Positions 62,706-64,000 of a stretch of 64,000 nucleotides of DNA are shown here, piece by piece. A program made the translations under genes and the position numbers. The DNA is taken from assembly GCA_022885665.1 (NCBI GenBank), contig JAGQDJ010000175.1, positions 1-64,000 on the forward strand. Direction: 5' to 3'. The first letter of the stretch is position 1. Every line of letters starts with the position of its first letter. Below the pieces are notes generated by a model. The model searched no databases. It had not been told where the DNA came from and saw only the letters and a list, made by a program, of their open reading frames with translations. This stretch comes from Triops longicaudatus (lineage: Eukaryota; Arthropoda; Branchiopoda; Notostraca; Triopsidae).

Positions 62706-64000
62706 AATAAAGCATCCATTCATTCAACAGCAAAATATTGGTCAATACGTTTCGACGTTTGAAATAAAATGTCCTATGGGCTTTTTAAGACAGAAAGAAT
62801 CGACGCATTTGGCCGATTTAGGTTAATTGTTGGTGTCTGATTCATCTTCAGACCAGACAGAAAGGTCTTATCAATGCCCATCTTTATGCCTGCCCTCTTA
62901 TGTATTTCAAACCTACTTTTCTTAGGTCTACTCTTCAGTGAAAGTTTGCAACCCACACGGGTAGGTGAGATGCTTTCGCATCTGATCGCCCTTTCTCGTG
63001 CTAAAATGAGACTGCATCGTACCGTGTAGGCCTATGCTATAAGGTTAGGCCCTTAAGATATGCGTGCCCACGTACAACACGGTACCCATAAAAAGTTGCC
63101 ACCTCACCGCTTTCCCCTAGAAAAAGATGAGACAAGAATCGTAACAAAAGTACCCGCGAAGTCAACCGTCTAAGAAAAGAGGACTTAGAGGTTTAAAATG
63201 TGTAGGGAATCTGATACTACAACCCAAAAATACTTTTTAACATACAAAATTTCAGTATAACACTGAATCCTTTATTTAACAGAATCCAAATGCAACTCGT
63301 GTTAACCTGCACTATCCTTTAGAAGACAAAGGAAAAGTGAGAGCCATAACAGGAACTGGCGTAATGGATTTGATCATACACTTGTCCAAGACGGCTCACG
63401 TGTCGGTAGAGACATGCTGCTGGCCGTCTTCATGACTTACGGCACTCTATGGGCAATAAGCATGGACTAACTATATGTAGGTCAGTAATGTCCCTTGTAG
63501 AGCCTAAAGCGTCGTTAGTTTTCCACATCTAGGTTTTAGGTTGGGGCAACAACGCCAGTCTAGTCACGAAATGTCTTCTACTTCAACCGACAGACAACGC
63601 TCCACTATAGGACGGGTATTAATACTAGATGAAATCGAGGCTTTATTTCTATAAATCCAACTTATCGAGTGATCTCTACCGGAAAGTTCGGAACGCTAAA
63701 TCCGGTTTTGGGAAGGGATTAAAAATAATTGTTAGTTTTCTTTCAACTAGGCGCTCTAACATTTAGCCGCCGTAATATGTTCCTAACAAATATTCTTTTA
63801 CTTTTTAGACTGGTTTGCAGTTAAATACCTGATTTTTTTTATTGATACCCCGCATAGGCTTACGCCTGTTGTGGTGGAATGGTCGGTAATATAAAAATAG
63901 CGATAACAAAAATAACACTCCACGATTAAAAAACGCCAGTACCAAAGAGAATGTACTGTTAAATACTTGAACAAGTTATAGGATTGCCAACAAAAGTTTG

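Larger units (their letters stand above)
57789..64000. other. Repeat-rich region after TMEM17
   Basis: No complete gene is recognised in these 6.2 kb. The sequence includes A-rich simple repeats with AATAAA motifs (about 58087-58123), which could serve the TMEM17 3' end. Two possible coding exons lie at 59116-59265 and about 59677-59916. A palindrome lies at 59951-60386, a GGCCGTA-family element at 62306-62437, a GCTAATAAAA tandem at about 62082-62127 and a T-tract with one unknown base at 62653-62705. From 62710 to 64000 I see nothing. Confidence 0.5.

Overview
The window is nuclear DNA from an animal. It is AT-rich and holds intron-containing genes with GT-AG splice sites, and almost every gene is one kept across Metazoa. 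The gene set (a NuMA with a vertebrate-like LGN-binding tail, NLK, ICE1, VPS33A, CHK2, TMEM17) and the dispersed small inverted-repeat elements suggest an invertebrate that is not an insect or a nematode. A sponge, a cnidarian or a slowly evolving bilaterian would all fit. The sequence alone does not place it further. There are no bacterial operons, phage genes or CRISPR arrays.

Layout, left to right. 1-2196: upstream region and probable 5' UTR of NLK. 2197-15217 (+): Nemo-like kinase, nine exons, with a 508-bp MITE-like element in intron 3. 17930-27352 (+): a NuMA orthologue, 15 exons, one of them 4.5 kb of coiled coil. 27626-34098 (+): the HOPS subunit VPS33A, whose long intron 4 carries two U1 snRNA genes on the same strand. 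34183-34714 (-): a small CENP-V/GFA-family gene, tail to tail with VPS33A. 37449-41298 (+): a secreted M14 carboxypeptidase of the CPE/CPN type. 41565-51181 (-): ICE1, scaffold of the little elongation complex, with a separate immunoglobulin-domain membrane protein gene (48455-50029, +) nested in its intron 4. 54630-56434 (-): CHK2. 56905-57788 (+): the ciliary transition-zone protein TMEM17. 57789-64000: repeat-rich sequence with two possible unassigned exons and a large palindrome.

The intron-exon models for the nine coding genes were built by hand. All of them join in frame and give product lengths close to the family norms where a family is known: NLK 500 aa, NuMA 2,334, VPS33A 603, CENPV-like 158, CPE-like 542, ICE1 1,806, Ig protein 501, CHK2 486, TMEM17 189.

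Links between the genes. CHK2 and TMEM17 are divergent and share a 470-bp promoter containing one excellent and two weaker RFX X-box motifs, which fits ciliary control of TMEM17. ICE1 belongs to the complex that promotes RNA polymerase II snRNA transcription, and two U1 snRNA genes lie about 10 kb from its 3' end. That proximity is probably coincidental. The least explained pieces are the nested Ig receptor, the GLI-like motif cluster in the carboxypeptidase intron, the fold-back palindrome at 59951-60386 and the two orphan exons near 59.1-59.9 kb.
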